Origin: Kingdonia uniflora
Lineage: Eukaryota > Streptophyta > Magnoliopsida > Ranunculales > Circaeasteraceae
Assembly: GCA_014058105.1 (NCBI GenBank)
Contig: JACGCM010000715.1
Location: forward strand, 1,302,001 to 1,366,000
Direction: 5' to 3'
DNA: 64,000 nt
Made by a program: the position numbers and the translations under genes. Below the pieces are notes generated by a model. That model was not told the origin of the DNA, ran no database searches, and saw only the letters and a program-made list of their open reading frames with translations. Positions 46,022-57,302 of the stretch are shown one piece after another. The stretch's first letter is position 1; the number at the start of each line of letters is the position of its first letter.

Positions 46022-46377
46022 ACTATGCCCATTACGATAATTGATGATTGCATTGAATGTAACCAAAAATGGGTGACCTAATATCACAGGAATCTGATTT
46101 GAGTATCCAAGATGATAAAGTCAGCAGGAAATATAAATTTACCGACTTTGATGCGAACATCCTCGATAATACCGCGTGGAACTTTCTCGGTCCTATCTAC
46201 CGATTGCAATAGCATACTAGTAGGCTTAAGCTCATCGAGCATCAATTGTTTACAAACATAATAGGGCAAAAGATTAACACTTGTACCTATGTTAAGTAAT
46301 GCTCGATCAACAAAGTGGTCCCCTATAACACAGGAAATTGTAAGACACCCAGGTTCTTTATCTTTAGGCGGGGTCAA
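46022..46377 (-). pseudogene. Athila-like gypsy aspartic protease
   Basis: The open frame from 46377 reads PPKDKEPGCLTISCVIGDHF, ALLNIGTSVNLLPYYVCKQL, IIEDVRIKVGKFIFPADFII, then, after a shift near 46087, VILGHPFLVTFNAIINYRNG. This is the protease segment typical of Athila elements, where the active site is D-L-G-A-S-I-N-L. The catalytic Asp is replaced by Asn (LLNIGTS), a G-to-A change in the sense codon. It lies downstream of gag on the same strand. Reverse transcriptase and integrase are absent: the sequence to the left is not recognisable. Confidence 0.82.
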
Positions 46378-47343
46378 CGCTTCAGCAAAAAATACTTTCT
46401 TATGTACATTAACTCAGAAAATGGATTTGCTTTATAGCTTTGAGTAATAGAATGTTAATCCGGACTTGTTTAAATGTGTTCATTATCTCAAAAAATTGAG
46501 TTCCATGTGTTATTGGCAGTAACCGTTGTAGGTAAGGCACATTGGGAATATAAGATGCCTCAGGGATTAGTTTGGGTAAAGTTGGTGGCTTTTAGGACTT
46601 GTCAAAAATGTTTGAGCCACTGGACCTAATTAGGTATTTTTTAACTGTTTGGTGCTCATTCATAATTGGAGCTTGTTCATCCTTGGGCATTTCTACCTGA
46701 TTATCAATTTTCATACTACTGCGAAGGATGGTAATTGCATTGAGTTACTCTGGTTGATTTGCATTGGATCAGAAGTGGAATTAACCATAAACTGCCTCTT
46801 GGGGTTTGCTACAGTTAGGCGAGGCAATTTTTCTTGTTCTTTAGCATTTATCAGTTTTAGTAATTGACCTATTTGGGTCCCCAATTAGAGATCTATTGGA
46901 TCATTGAATTTTGATGTAGCAGTGTCTGTTGCATAAAAAGATTAAGAGTATCCTCTGAAGATGGTTATTGAGAAAGATACTGGTATGATTGTTGAAAAGA
47001 TTATAGAGGATTAAGAGAAGAAAATAATTAGGGGTGTCCAGATGGACCCCTTTTATGTTGACCGTTCTTCTAGGAGAAGTTCGGGTGTTACTGCCAAGAT
47101 GGGCAATAATGATTTGAATAATTATTGGTCCCTTGTTGTTGGTAAGAATTCAAAGCATTAGCTTACTTGATGAGAAACTCAAGACCGCGGGCATTTGATG
47201 GACACATGTTTGTAGCATGAGTGAGACATTAACAGGAAGTACACACTGCAGTTGTAGTTTTTGGCTCATTTGCTAATGTTTCTATGTTTGTTTAATGGAA
47301 GTAAACCATCATAAAAACCTTTGGTTTGTTCCCACTTAGAAAA
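46378..47343 (-). pseudogene. Athila-like gag-to-protease linker, decayed
   Basis: Region between the recognisable gag core and the protease on the minus strand. It should hold the end of gag, including a zinc knuckle, and a low-complexity linker. A Cys-rich trace (C near 47230-47250) and Gln/Asn-rich composition in broken frames fit but are not proof. Assigned mainly from position. Confidence 0.45.
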
Positions 47344-47900
47344 TTAATGGTGGGGACATTCGAGAAGTAACTCCTTTAATCTCTCCCAACATTCATAGAG
47401 ATGTTCGCCCTCCTTCTGGGCAAAGGTGTGTAACTCACGTCTTAAGAGGTTTATTTTATGAATAAGGAAGTATTTTTTCAAAAACTTCTTACTAGGCTGT
47501 TCCCATGAGGTAATAGACTTGGATGCTAGGGAATGAAGCCGCGTCTTGGCTTTATCTTTTAAGGAGAATGGGAAGAGACAAAGGTGCATAGACTCATCAA
47601 AATAATTTTTATAATAAAAGGTGGCACACAGATCAAAGAGATTCCTGGATGTGGAGGTATGGGCCTTCCTTTTCAAGCCCAAAGAATAAGGGTAGAGCTT
47701 TGGTAACCCTAATCTCGATTTCAAATTATTGCTCATTTGGGGGTAACTATGGGAAAACAATACAGGATGGGTTTGACTCATGGATTGGGTCATAAAAATT
47801 AGTGAGGGTTTTGAAGGCTACCATGGTTTCTTGAAAGGGTGATCACCCATTTTTTTTCTTTCTTAGAGCGATGATGGCCGTGGACTGAAAGCAGGTAAAG
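47344..47900 (-). pseudogene. Athila-like gypsy gag
   Basis: An open frame from 47793 reads LKRKAHTSTSRNLFDLCATF, then LFPFSLKDKAKTRLHSLASK, SITSWEQPSKKFLKKYFLIH and EGEHLYECWERLKELLLECP. The LPFSLKDKAKxWLxSL...ITTW...FLxKYF...ExLYEAWERFKxLLRxCPHH series is the hallmark of Athila gag. Upstream start sequence is broken by a shift near 47800. Frame fairly intact over 149 codons. Would form the particle shell of an Athila-like element; the rest of that element is missing. Confidence 0.85.
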
Positions 47901-47944
47901 GTAGATCTAAGCTGCTTAGTTGATTACCTTCACGGGTCTAATTT

Positions 47945-48960
47945 ATCATGAAAAATAGCAGTAAAATAGCTATACTAGAAGATTTTTTATTTTTTTATTT
48001 TTTGTTTAAAAGAAAATAGCCTATTAACTAAGCACCTATGTTGTGAATAAACAAACACCCTAAGAATTACCTAACAAACAATATTTTTCAATAATGGTCA
48101 TTATTTGGTAAAGTTAGTTGTACCTGGTCTCATAGTCAATTGCTCCTAACCAATTATGATTGGCTATGAACAGTCGATTATGGGAAATAGTTGACCCCCC
48201 TGTGTTCAAGGTTCATTCAACACAACGGTCCAGAGGTACTTCTTCTGGTGTTCCCAGTAAGCGTGTGCGAACTTCCAAATCTCCTACGAAAGTACACCTT
48301 GTGTTCAGGTTGCTTCTCACTTTTAGTGTTTCTAAGAGTGCATCTCCTGAGCTCCCCGTCTAAGCACTAAAGCCTTTTAATTTATCTTTTGAGACTTTTT
48401 AGTTTCTTTTAAGTCTTGGCTTGTGATCAAAATTTTAGCTAAGTGTGGGCATGTACAGGTGATGAAATCCCATTGGGGTTCACCCTTAGCTAATGAGATT
48501 ACTTAAAAGTAAACAATCAACAACCAAAATAATCCCAGAAACGGTGGGCCGATGCAGGGTTTAGAAGTATACCTGCGGAGTAGGCTTTCATAGGCTCTTG
48601 GTTACATCAGTGACATTGCTGAGTAGATAAAGACTTCGTGCAGGTTTTCTTAGTTTTTTGCCATTTTTATTGACTCTTCAACGCTTTTCTGAATCCGAAA
48701 AAAAAATGTTGAGCTTCTACAATTTTTTCATAAATCAACCAAAGATATGAGGAAACAAAGATGAAAAGTTAAAGAATTCGATGTCACGATCACAAAATCA
48801 AAAGAAAAAGAAATAGTGATAAATAGTAATAGGGATAAGTAATAGCAGTGAATGGTAATAATAAATAGTGAATAGTAAAATAAGAATAGTAAATGGTGAA
48901 TAGTAAAAATGAATGGGTTGAATAGTAGTTGTATTAGTGAGTAATAGTAGTGAACAATGA
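47945..48960. repeat. LTR-like sequence with TAGTGAATAG simple repeat
   Basis: 48160-48480 is the partner of 44130-44540. From 48810 to 48960 short GAATAGTAA/TAGTGAATAG units recur irregularly; such tracts are common in Athila LTRs. No gene is seen. It probably represents the 5' LTR of the Athila-like remnant on the minus strand, but clean TG/CA ends were not found. Confidence 0.45.
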
Positions 48961-48968
48961 ATACTAGT

Positions 48969-49172
48969 GAAGATTAGAAGATGAGTATATAGTAATGTGG
49001 GAAAAGAAATTGTTTCAAGTGACAGTTTAACGCGAGTGTGTGAAAATATAAGAGTAATTGAAGTAGTCTAGAAGATTAGAAAATGAGTATATAGTAATAT
49101 GAGAAAAGAAGTTATTTTAAGTGACGCTTTAACGCGAGCGTGTATAAATATAGGAGTAATTAAAGTAGTTTA
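48969..49172. repeat. 102-bp tandem duplication
   Basis: GAAGATTAGA at 48969 recurs at 49071, and the following about 100 bp (ATGAGTATATAGTAAT, TTTAACGCGAG, ATATA.GAGTAATT) are repeated with roughly 12% difference. Only two copies. Confidence 0.85.
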
Positions 49173-49344
49173 TCTTGATGGTGGCAAGAACAGCCTACCA
49201 GAGAAAAGTGAAAGCACAAGTTTACCCTTGACTTCAGCTATATCCCTGTTCTTTTTGTTGCCTCACAAAACCAAAAACTCAAATAACAATTGGAACAAAT
49301 TAAATAAACACAGAGAACAACTTATACTCCTAGATCATTAGTTC

Positions 49345-49490
49345 CAGGATAGGTTTAAATACATATATGGGGAATGATCAATTGAAACAGTGTCTTAAAA
49401 TTCTCAAGTACACGAACCCTGTTACTAGGCTAGTTGTACGTATAATAAAGTCAAAATCTAGAGGAAGTTTCAAGCGCAATTAAGTATCGT
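49345..49490. repeat. Diverged copy of 2993-3140
   Basis: Shared segments: AGGTTTAAATACATAT, GGGAATGAT.AATTGAAA.A, TGTACGTATAA.. and the AGAGGA.GTT..AA.GCAATTAA.TATCGT end. About 80% identity by eye. Same orientation as the copy at 2993; it looks like the beginning of an LTR that is truncated near 49500. Confidence 0.65.
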
Positions 49491-49687
49491 AGTAATTAAA
49501 TCTACACAATATATATAGAGGGAAACTCACAATGGACACTCCTATGTAAACACTTATGTGTACACTCCACTCGATTAATGAGGTTAAAGATAATGAAATT
49601 GGAATATGACCGGTATGAATGATCTATGTATGGAGAATGCTAATCGTTGAATTGCTACTAAATCAAGATTTATATGTTGTATTTCAG

Positions 49688-50570
49688 ATGGTTGCGAAAC
49701 TCAAGAATGTTGATTTTAGCGCACTGCTACTTTTTGGAGCCAACTACCTCATTTGGTGTTAGGATGTTAAATTGGATCTTAAAGCTCTGGGGCTTGAAGA
49801 GGCAATTACTGACAAGAACACTGAGGCTCCCACTGATAAGGAAAAGGCCTTGGTCCTTCTCTATTACCACATTCAAGGGGATATGAAGATGGAATACCTC
49901 ACTAAGACTTAACCCAGTGACCTCTGGGCCAACTTGAAAGAGCGTTATGGAGGGAAGAAAACGATTCTGCTTCCCAAAGCAAGGCACCAATGGAACACGC
50001 TAAGTTTCCAAGGTTTATGGATTGTCTCTGACTATAACTCAACAGTCTATAAAATTACCTCCATACTTAGGTTATGCGAGGCACCAGTCACTGATGATGA
50101 TATGAAAGAGTAGACTCTATCCACTTTTCACACCTCTTACATTGGCCTCCAAATACCATATAAGCAAGACGGATTTAAGAAGTACTCTGCTCTTATCTAG
50201 ACTTTGCTACTCTCTGAGTAGAATAATAAACTCTTCATGGAAATCATGAGATTAGGCCAGCTAAGAGCAAGCTGGTAGCTGAGGGGCATAATGTCAGAAC
50301 TCAGGGCTACAGGAATCGCAGCTGGGGCATAGTCGTGATGGTGGACAGACTCGTGGAGGACACAATGGGAAAAGGGTAGGAATTAGAATTCCTTTGCCCT
50401 ACAAAGAGGAAAGTGGAATAAACAAGCTGACAAGAAAGAGAATAAGAAGAATAAGTAGGTTGACAAAGGTTATCCATGCTTCAACTGTAAAGGGATTGGA
50501 CACTAGGTGTAGGACTGTAGGTCACCTAAGATGGCCATGGATGTTCATGTTCAAACCCACCATATGACTG
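49688..50570 (+). pseudogene. Ty1/copia element 2 gag
   Basis: ATG at 49688 (MVAKLKNVDFSALLLFGANY) opens a frame without shifts to about 50110: LDLKALGLEEAITDKNTEAP, LVLLYYHIQGDMKMEYLTKT, LWANLKERYGGKKTILLPKA, YNSTVYKITSILRLCEAPVT, TLSTFHTSYIGLQIPYKQDG. This is the UBN2-type gag of plant copia elements. In-frame stops are TAG or TAA at positions where Trp, Asp-flank or Lys/Gln codons are usual. A zinc knuckle (CFNCKGIGH...DC, 50470-50517) with two stops inside follows. A polypyrimidine-AG (TTGTATTTCAG) sits immediately before the ATG and could be a leader-intron acceptor. No 5' LTR was recognised between 49500 and 49687. Confidence 0.85.
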
Positions 50571-50929
50571 CTGATATCAATTTTTTGAAAATAGAATTTT
50601 TGATGACAAATTTCTTTGAGGATACTGATGCAGTGATGGACCATACTCATTAGTAGTCAGCAACACATTCTCGAAGGATGATTGATATCACATATTAAGA
50701 GCACATAATAGTTTCTTTGCTTGGTTATTAGTAATAGATTTGCGTCGTTAGTACTTTTTCTAGATTATATTTGGAACATAGTAGTTGATTTAGTTTAATA
50801 AGTGTTGTGACATGCATTAAGTATTTTCATCTATGAGATATTTACTTTTCGGTTATAATTGCTATATGTTAAAAAGATTTCTTGGCATAGTAGTGAATTC
50901 TATTATATGATATTTAATCTGTTATATAC

Positions 50930-52330
50930 AGATTGCCCATATGGATCTTTTCACTCATCGAACATTTTTCGATAATCAAATGAGTAGCGACAACTGTCTG
51001 GAAGATAGTGGTACTACACACTTGATCATACGAGATAAAAAATATTTCTAGTCTCTGACCCTGGTGATGTCACAACTATCATTGGCTCGGCTACTATGAT
51101 AGAAGGCACTGATAGTGCCACATTACTACTACCCAATGGTACGATACTAAGTATCTAGTCTACTTTATACGCGAGTAATTCTACCAGGAATTTACTCAGC
51201 TTTCGAGATATCCATGACAATGGATATCAATTATAAACTAGGGGGAAGGACAAAACCAGGTTTTGTGTATCACTTCAACCACTCCTCAAGGTCAGAAAAT
51301 AGTATTGGAATGGTATCTAATACACCTCTCAGGGCTATATTCCACAGACATTCAGTATGCCGAGACTTAGACTATAACGAATTTTTCTCCCTTACAAAAG
51401 AAAACATTCATACTATGGTACGATCGTCTGGGACATCCAGGTTTTAGGATGATACGGAAGATTATCGACAGTAGCTCTGGACATTCTTTAAAAAGAGAAA
51501 AGATCTGCATACTGTGAGACAACCCTTACAGCGTCTACACTCAGGGTAAGGTGATTATCCAACCTAACATCACTAGGTGGAGTAAAATTCTTTGGCCTTT
51601 CTCCAACGTATCCATGAAGATATATATGGACCTATCCATCCACATATTGGCCCTTGGCCCATTTAGGTATTTTATGGTCAATATTGACACATCCTTGAGA
51701 TGGTTATATGTTTGTCTATTGTCTACAAGGAACATAGCATATAAAAGACTTCTTGCACATATCATTCGGTTATATGCTCATTTTCCAGAACACCTGATCA
51801 AGTTGATCCAACTTAACGGTGCATGAGAGTTTACCTCCCGTACATTTGATGATTATTATATCACTAATGGGATAGATGTGGAACATCCGGTACCCCATGT
51901 CCATACCAAGAATGGTATGCTGGAGAATCTAATCAAGCAATTGCAGACAATAACTAGGCCACTATTATTGAGATTTCAGGTTCCAGCCACTACTTGAGGT
52001 CATGCAATCCTACATGCCGGAGCATTGATTAAAATTTGTTCGGGCGTGAATCACCAACTTTCCCCAAATCAACAAGTCACTGGGTTGGAACCCAATGTCA
52101 CCCATTTATACACCTTCGGATGTGTCGTGCAAGTGCCAATAACACCTCCACAACACACGAAAAATTGGTCTGCAAAGCTGCTTTAGTATCTATGTGGGTT
52201 ACGATTCACTATCTATCGTCTCAAATTTAAAACCCATTACAGGCGATGTCTTTACTACGAGATTTACGGACTGTCACTTTGGCAAAATAATTTTCCTGGC
52301 ATTAGGAGGAGAAATGACATATAATGTCAT
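50930..52330 (+). pseudogene. Copia element 2 protease and integrase
   Basis: Protease: NQMSSDNCLEDSGTTHLIIR (50976-51035), with D-S-G active site. GAG-pre-integrase: LWYDRLGHPGFRMIRKIIDS (51415-51475). Integrase core: GPFRYFMVNIDTSLRWLYVC (51655-51715, first catalytic Asp), HPVPHVHTKNGMLENLIKQL (near 51880-51940, catalytic Glu region) and the IFGCVVQVPITPPQHTK segment (52110-52160). The C-terminal part runs to about 52330. Several frameshifts and stops. The order gag, protease, integrase, RT confirms copia. Confidence 0.82.
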
Positions 52331-53735
52331 GGAAGTTCCTAAGTTAACTTGGAAAAACCATCGTTATCTCATCTGGATCTCATTTCTAAATACAGTAAGA
52401 GTAAAGTTCAGCGGATACTTTACTTGCAACAGGTCCCAAATAAAATTCCATATGTATTCAATGACACAACTAAAGTGGCTGAGGGGCATGTACCTACAAG
52501 GAATGCTCCTACATGGCTGAAGGTTTCAAAAGGAACTACCGTGCCTCCCACAAATAAATCAAAGGTCAAAAGAGCCCGTAGACATCTTCCTAAGGACAAA
52601 GAACCAGCATCGGGGAAGCGGTAGAGATTGAGACCAAAAATGACTAATGGTGTAGTCAGTTCATATTGGATTGAACGACTCATAAACATGGCTACTCTAA
52701 CTACACAACCATTTGGTACATTACCAGACATGCTCAGCGTGGCACATAGTTATGATAACAGAGAGATTTCGATCAATTATGTTTGTAATAGTACAACTTG
52801 GGACCATTTTAAAGTAGTTGTTAACAACGTATTCACATTTTCTGCTGCGCTCACCATTGAGGATGACGATCCTGAACCCCTTATGGTTGACGAGTGTCAT
52901 AACTGTAAAGATTAGCCAAAATGGGAATCTGCGATCCAAGCTGAGCTCAGCTTGCTAGCAAAATGTGAAGTGTTCGGACCTATAGGCATAATGCCATAAA
53001 GCCTGTCGGTTATAAATAGGTATTTATATGAAAATGTAATGAACAAGGAGAGGTAGTAGGATACATGGCAAGACTAGTTACATAGGGCTTCTCACAAAGA
53101 CCTCACATTGATTACGATGAAACTTACTCTCTGGTCATGGATGTTGTAACATTTTATTACCTGATCAGTATGTTTGTAGTCGAGGATAATCTGGACATGC
53201 ATTTTATCGACGTAGTTATCGTATATTTATATTAGAAACTAGATACTGATATCTATATGAAGCTACCCGAGGGGCATAAGCCTCTGGAAGCAATAAATCT
53301 AGACATACTGAGTGTGTAAGTAATTAAACTGGATAAGCCATTGTACAGTTTGAAACATTCAGGGCTCATGTCCTATAATAGGTTGACTGAATATTTAGAG
53401 ACGAGGGATTCAAAAATAATCCTATTTGTTCGTCTATTCTCATTAAGAAGATACAAACTGGGTTTGCTACCATTATAGTGTACATCGATGATTTGAATAT
53501 CACTAAAATTCTAGGGGAGATAACGAACGTGCTGTTGAATACCTTAAGAAGGAATTCAAAATGAAAGACCATGGAAAAAAAAGTGCTATCTTGCTTTGTA
53601 GATCGAATACCTTGGTAATGGCCTACTCGTCCACCAGGCAATATATACCGAATGGATCCTCAAATGATTTTGTATAGATATAGTACACAGTGCTAGGACG
53701 TCTATGGTAGTCCGTCACTTCGATGTACTACAAGA
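52331..53735 (+). pseudogene. Copia element 2 integrase-RT linker and reverse transcriptase, 3'-truncated
   Basis: Linker frame at 52349-52624 (HLDLISKYSKSKVQRILYLQ, VAEGHVPTRNAPTWLKVSKG) is the usual low-conservation spacer. RT begins near 52910 (PKWESAIQAELSLLAKCEVF) and continues through QGFSQRPHIDYDETYSLVMD (53090-53145), KLPEGHKPLE (near 53262-53285) and the FVYSH.EDTNWVCYHYSVH(V)DD area near 53440-53500, to VEYLKKEFKMKDHGKK (53530-53580) and VVRHFDVLQEN (53708-53740). RNase H and 3' LTR are absent; unrelated sequence begins near 53727. Confidence 0.78.
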
Positions 53736-54520
53736 AAATGGGGCAGGTGCCATAGTGGACTTCTATTATTTGCCACTATTTTTCCCATGACAAACTACCA
53801 TAAATAATTTTGTGGCTATTGGACTAAAGCAGTGGATAAATGTTGGCTAACAAAAATGAAACTGATGACAAAAGTACTAATTTTGCAAAGTTATGGGGGA
53901 AGAAGAAAAATTATGGCAAACACAATACCCAAATAATTTTACCTCCCGCGATCCCTTTATTCTCTCCACTATCTCCTCTCGGTATTTCCAAAACTTAGTT
54001 TACCTCATTCACCCATCTTCATCTTCACCAATTCCTTTTGTTGATCCAATAGTCAGTTCTATCTTCTTTGCTCCTTTCCCAATGAAAATAAGGTAACGTT
54101 TGATCTCTCTCACTCTAGATTCCAAAATCGTTTTGAATCCCTATTTAACGCTTAATCTATATTACTCACTCATGTTATTACTATTTTTTTTATCTCATGA
54201 GAAAAGGATTTTGGAATCCTCAAAGTTTATGCTCTGGTTATTAAAAAAGAGAAAATATTTTGGCTGCTTTACAATCTGATTTCCAATGATATTAGTGCTG
54301 GATTTGGAGGATAATATGCACGATGCTAACGATATAGACTCACTTGATGAGGACTATTAAAGCAAGAAATCGGTTGCAACATGTGATGAATAACATAATA
54401 GTAGGAATGATTTTAACTTTGAAGATGATATTGTGGTCCCCCTTGTTGCGATGGGAAGCTTTGCTGTAAGAATAAGTAGTAGATAGGATGGCGATGGCTG
54501 GCTATCATATGTGCAAGGCT
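53727..54520 (+). mobile_element. Possible CACTA-type transposon end
   Basis: ACTACAAGAAAATGGGGCAG begins exactly where copia homology stops. CACTACAAGAAAA is a frequent start of plant CACTA (En/Spm) transposons; here the first C is T. Further inside are GTGCCATAGTGGACTTCTAT and TTTGCCACTATTTTT, hinting at subterminal repeats. No transposase, second end or target duplication was found, so this rests on one motif. The 67-codon frame at 53893-54096 shows no family features. Confidence 0.3.
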
Positions 54521-55235
54521 GTTTTTTTTCATAAGAAAAGGATGGCTAGGATCCTTGCCACCGTACGCAAGTCCGGTAACCCTTAAAAAAAGTGGGCAAA
54601 CTCATTGGCTTTCAAAAACGCAGAGCGAACGCTGAAAGAAAGTAGCAAGTGGCCGCCTTTCATAGTTTAGTGGCACAAAGGTATTTTCCTCTGGCTTTTA
54701 GGTTTGTCTATAGAAAATGAGTTGCCTAAAATATACATTACGGCTAGGAGTAAAGAGTCAAAAGAAGGTAGCCGTACGTAAGTTTCAAGTAGCAACAAGT
54801 AGCTTCGGTACCCTTAAACTACAGAGGGTAGTTTAGATTTCTGTTAGAAGGATCCTAAACTACGAGTTGGCTAGATCCACGATAGCTTGGATACGCTTCC
54901 GAGGCTAGATCCACGATAGCTTGGATACGCAGCATTCCGACTGAGGTTGATAAGCGCAAGAAAGGGCCGTAAGAAGGATCCTTGCGTTGTCCTCTCGTAA
55001 TGCGTTTCCTCTTAAGTGGCCTTTACCAAATGGCAAGGCCGGTTAGCTAGTTGAAAATTAGCAAGTCAAATTGAGCAGGACGACCCCACAAGCATTACCA
55101 CTCTTTTTTTGGTGGGTCTTCAGGTGCGTTTTTTTTTGGGACCGTGGTAGGAAATCCTATTCTTTAGGCAAGGTAAAACGTCCATTTTTTTTAGTGAAAG
55201 CTAGGGCTATGGTAGACCCTTACCCGATTTCATTA
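54521..55235. other. Probable nuclear copy of plant mitochondrial spacer DNA
   Basis: Composition and vocabulary change abruptly: more GC, many GTACGTAAG, GGATCCTT, AAAGGGCCGTAAGAAGG and TAGCTAGTTG-like words as in plant mitochondrial intergenic DNA, and no transposon homology. It lacks the C-to-T decay look of its neighbours, which suggests recent transfer. No mitochondrial gene can be recognised, so the call rests on style and recall only. A plastid or nuclear origin is not excluded. Confidence 0.4.
54869..54930. repeat. Direct repeat of 28 bp, 34-bp period
   Basis: GGCTAGATCCACGATAGCTT plus GGATACGC is present at 54869-54896 and again, identically, at 54903-54930, with a 6-bp spacer (TTCCGA). 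Perfect identity contrasts with the decay elsewhere in the window. Confidence 0.9.
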
Positions 55236-55246
55236 CCAATAATAAC

Positions 55247-56667
55247 CTAAAATAGTCTAGAGTATTTACACCTTACATTAGCTATACAAATTTTCTTTAG
55301 ATTGTAACTAAAATCCAAGGGAAAGGCAAGCTGATCAGAGAGAATATCCATTTCAGCAGCTATGTGATGGGCAACTTTATTCCCCTCATATATGAATGAG
55401 TGAATAAAGTTTTTAGCTTCATCTTTCATCTTCTGAGGCATTATGAAATTATGGATGCAATGCCAGGGAGGTTTCCAAATTTTATTTGAGATGTTCTGGG
55501 CATAACAAGAGTCTGTCATTACTTCAGATATCTTTATATCTAGGCTTATAGCTGCTTTAATACCTTCACATACAACATATAGATCAATTTCCCCAACTAA
55601 GGTGATTTGCCAAACCATTGAAAGCAAGGACTGGGATTTCATTCCTCAGTCTTATGATTCCCCCAAAAGCTTTCCTAGTTAGGGAGAGACATCCAGTTGT
55701 GTTTATCACTATATCTATAGAAGGATTCCATCCAATTTAATTAATCTACTTGAAAATTATAAGGGTGAATTTTATTCTCCAAATGCTTGTGATAACAACA
55801 TTATTTGGGGTAGAGAATAAATTAAAGGAAAAAATATTGCATCTTGTCTCCACTTCAAATTAATGATGTCTAGAATTGTTTCTTCATCTCTGCTTTGTTG
55901 CCAGAACTATCTTTTATTCCTTTCTGCCCATATATGATTGATAGTGGCAGGAAATACTATTTTGAGGATTCCCAAGATATTATTATCTCTATTATAGTTT
56001 GTAATCCAGTTTGTATCTTCTGCCCAGTTTCCTATACTTCTTATAATGCTTAAAGAGAAGAGAATGTTACCCCATATATTATGAGAGAATGGACAAAAGA
56101 AGAAGGGATGATCTCTATTTTCTTCTGTTGTTATACATAGAGAGAAGTAAGGCCTTTCCAGTTTTCCTATTCTCACCAAAAAGTATCTTGTTTTGAGCAT
56201 ATTTTTAAGAGTTAGCCAGAGGATGAAAGAGTGTCTTGGAACTGCCCTTCTGTCCTACAAAATTGAAGCCCAAATAGGAGGAGTTTGATGTATTCTAATG
56301 GCATTTAAAGCTGATTTACTACTGAAAGTGCCATTTGTTATCATAGTCCAAGCCATTCTATTTTTATCTTGTATCTCTGGATTTGAACCAGCTTGAATAG
56401 TTATCCATATTCCTTTTAGATCTTTAGCTCTTGTACTTCTTTGTGAAATTATCCAATCACTATTTGCAGAAATCATCTCGTTGACTTTTGAGATGTATGG
56501 AAGGCCTGAAACCATTATAGAATGTCTACTTGTTGCTAGGTTTAGATCATCTCCAATCAACCATGGATCTTGCCAAATGAAAGTAGATTTTCCGTCACCA
56601 ACAATGATTTTCCAGTATTTGAGGCCTGTTACTATTTTTAACAAAATAGATCTCCATGCCCATGAGT
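55247..56667 (-). pseudogene. LINE 2, 3' end: RT C-terminus, zf-RVT and RNase H
   Basis: Minus strand from 56671: MYSWAWRSILLKIVTGLKYW, VGDGKSTFIWQDPWLIGDDL (post-RT region of plant L1 ORF2); MAWTMITNGTFSSKSALNAI; then RRAVPRHSFILWLTLKNMLK, GKLERPYFSLCITTEENRDH and PFFFCPFSHNIWGNILF (zf-RVT, 56200-56080); then GCLSLTRKAFGGIIRLRNEI (near 55690-55640) and the RNase H end (EIDLYVVCEGIKAAISLDIK, 55592-55533; EGNKVAHHIAAEMD, about 55389-55348). The frames 56671-56255 and 56200-55907 are the same frame, separated by one TAG. A shift lies near 55640. The 5' part is lost at the element C boundary. Not closely related to the LINE at 9-15 kb. Confidence 0.82.
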
Positions 56668-57235
56668 ACATAGTGGTATATTCCCCAGACTCGATATGGA
56701 GAAGCTAGCAAAACCACGCCGAAGGTATCTTATCATTCGAGAAAAGAATGTAGGAGCATATTCGCAAGATTCGATAAAGGCAAGCTAATAGAGTCAGGTC
56801 GAAGGTATCTTGTCATTCGAGAAGATGTCAAAACCACTACTACAGATCTGGACCTTCTATAATAACCAATATACTTGGTCAAATAGAGCCGTTGTACACG
56901 ATTCGTGAAGTTTGCCCACCACCCATTAAACCAGGAGACCAATTATTTTGTAGCTGTCTATATCCATTATAAATATAGGTTAAGCATACATCAACACGGG
57001 ACTCATTTTTATGTATACCATTCTTGACTAAACTTATCAAATCACTCTATAATTGTAATAATCTATCACATATTGGATTTATACCATAAAATCCTCCTCG
57101 AGGTCGTGGTTTAAGTAAGGTTTTATTGAGTTTCTACATAAAATCAACTGTGTTCCAGCTTTATTTATGAAATCATCATACCCTCATTATTAAAAGTATT
57201 GACGAAGTTTACTAACCGGAAAACTAGCCATTTCA
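56668..57235 (+). repeat. 5' LTR of Tat element C
   Basis: The right end ATTTCA at 57235 is followed by the primer site; the left end is uncertain because LINE 2 is cut here. The first 160 bp are a tandem duplication with an 80-bp period (TCGATA...AAGCTA...TCGAAGGTATCTT.TCATTCGAGAA at 56691 and 56771). Like LTRs A and B, it precedes a GCGCCGTCTGTGGGA primer site. Confidence 0.7.
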
Positions 57236-57253
57236 ATTGCGCCGTCTGTGGGA
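57236..57253 (+). other. Primer-binding site of element C
   Basis: ATTGCGCCGTCTGTGGGA; one base differs in the core from element B's TTTGGCGCCGTCTGTGGGA. Confidence 0.75.
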
Positions 57254-57302
57254 AGTATCATACTTTTTTCTTGACCAAATCTCATCCTAAACAGTTACTA
57301 CC

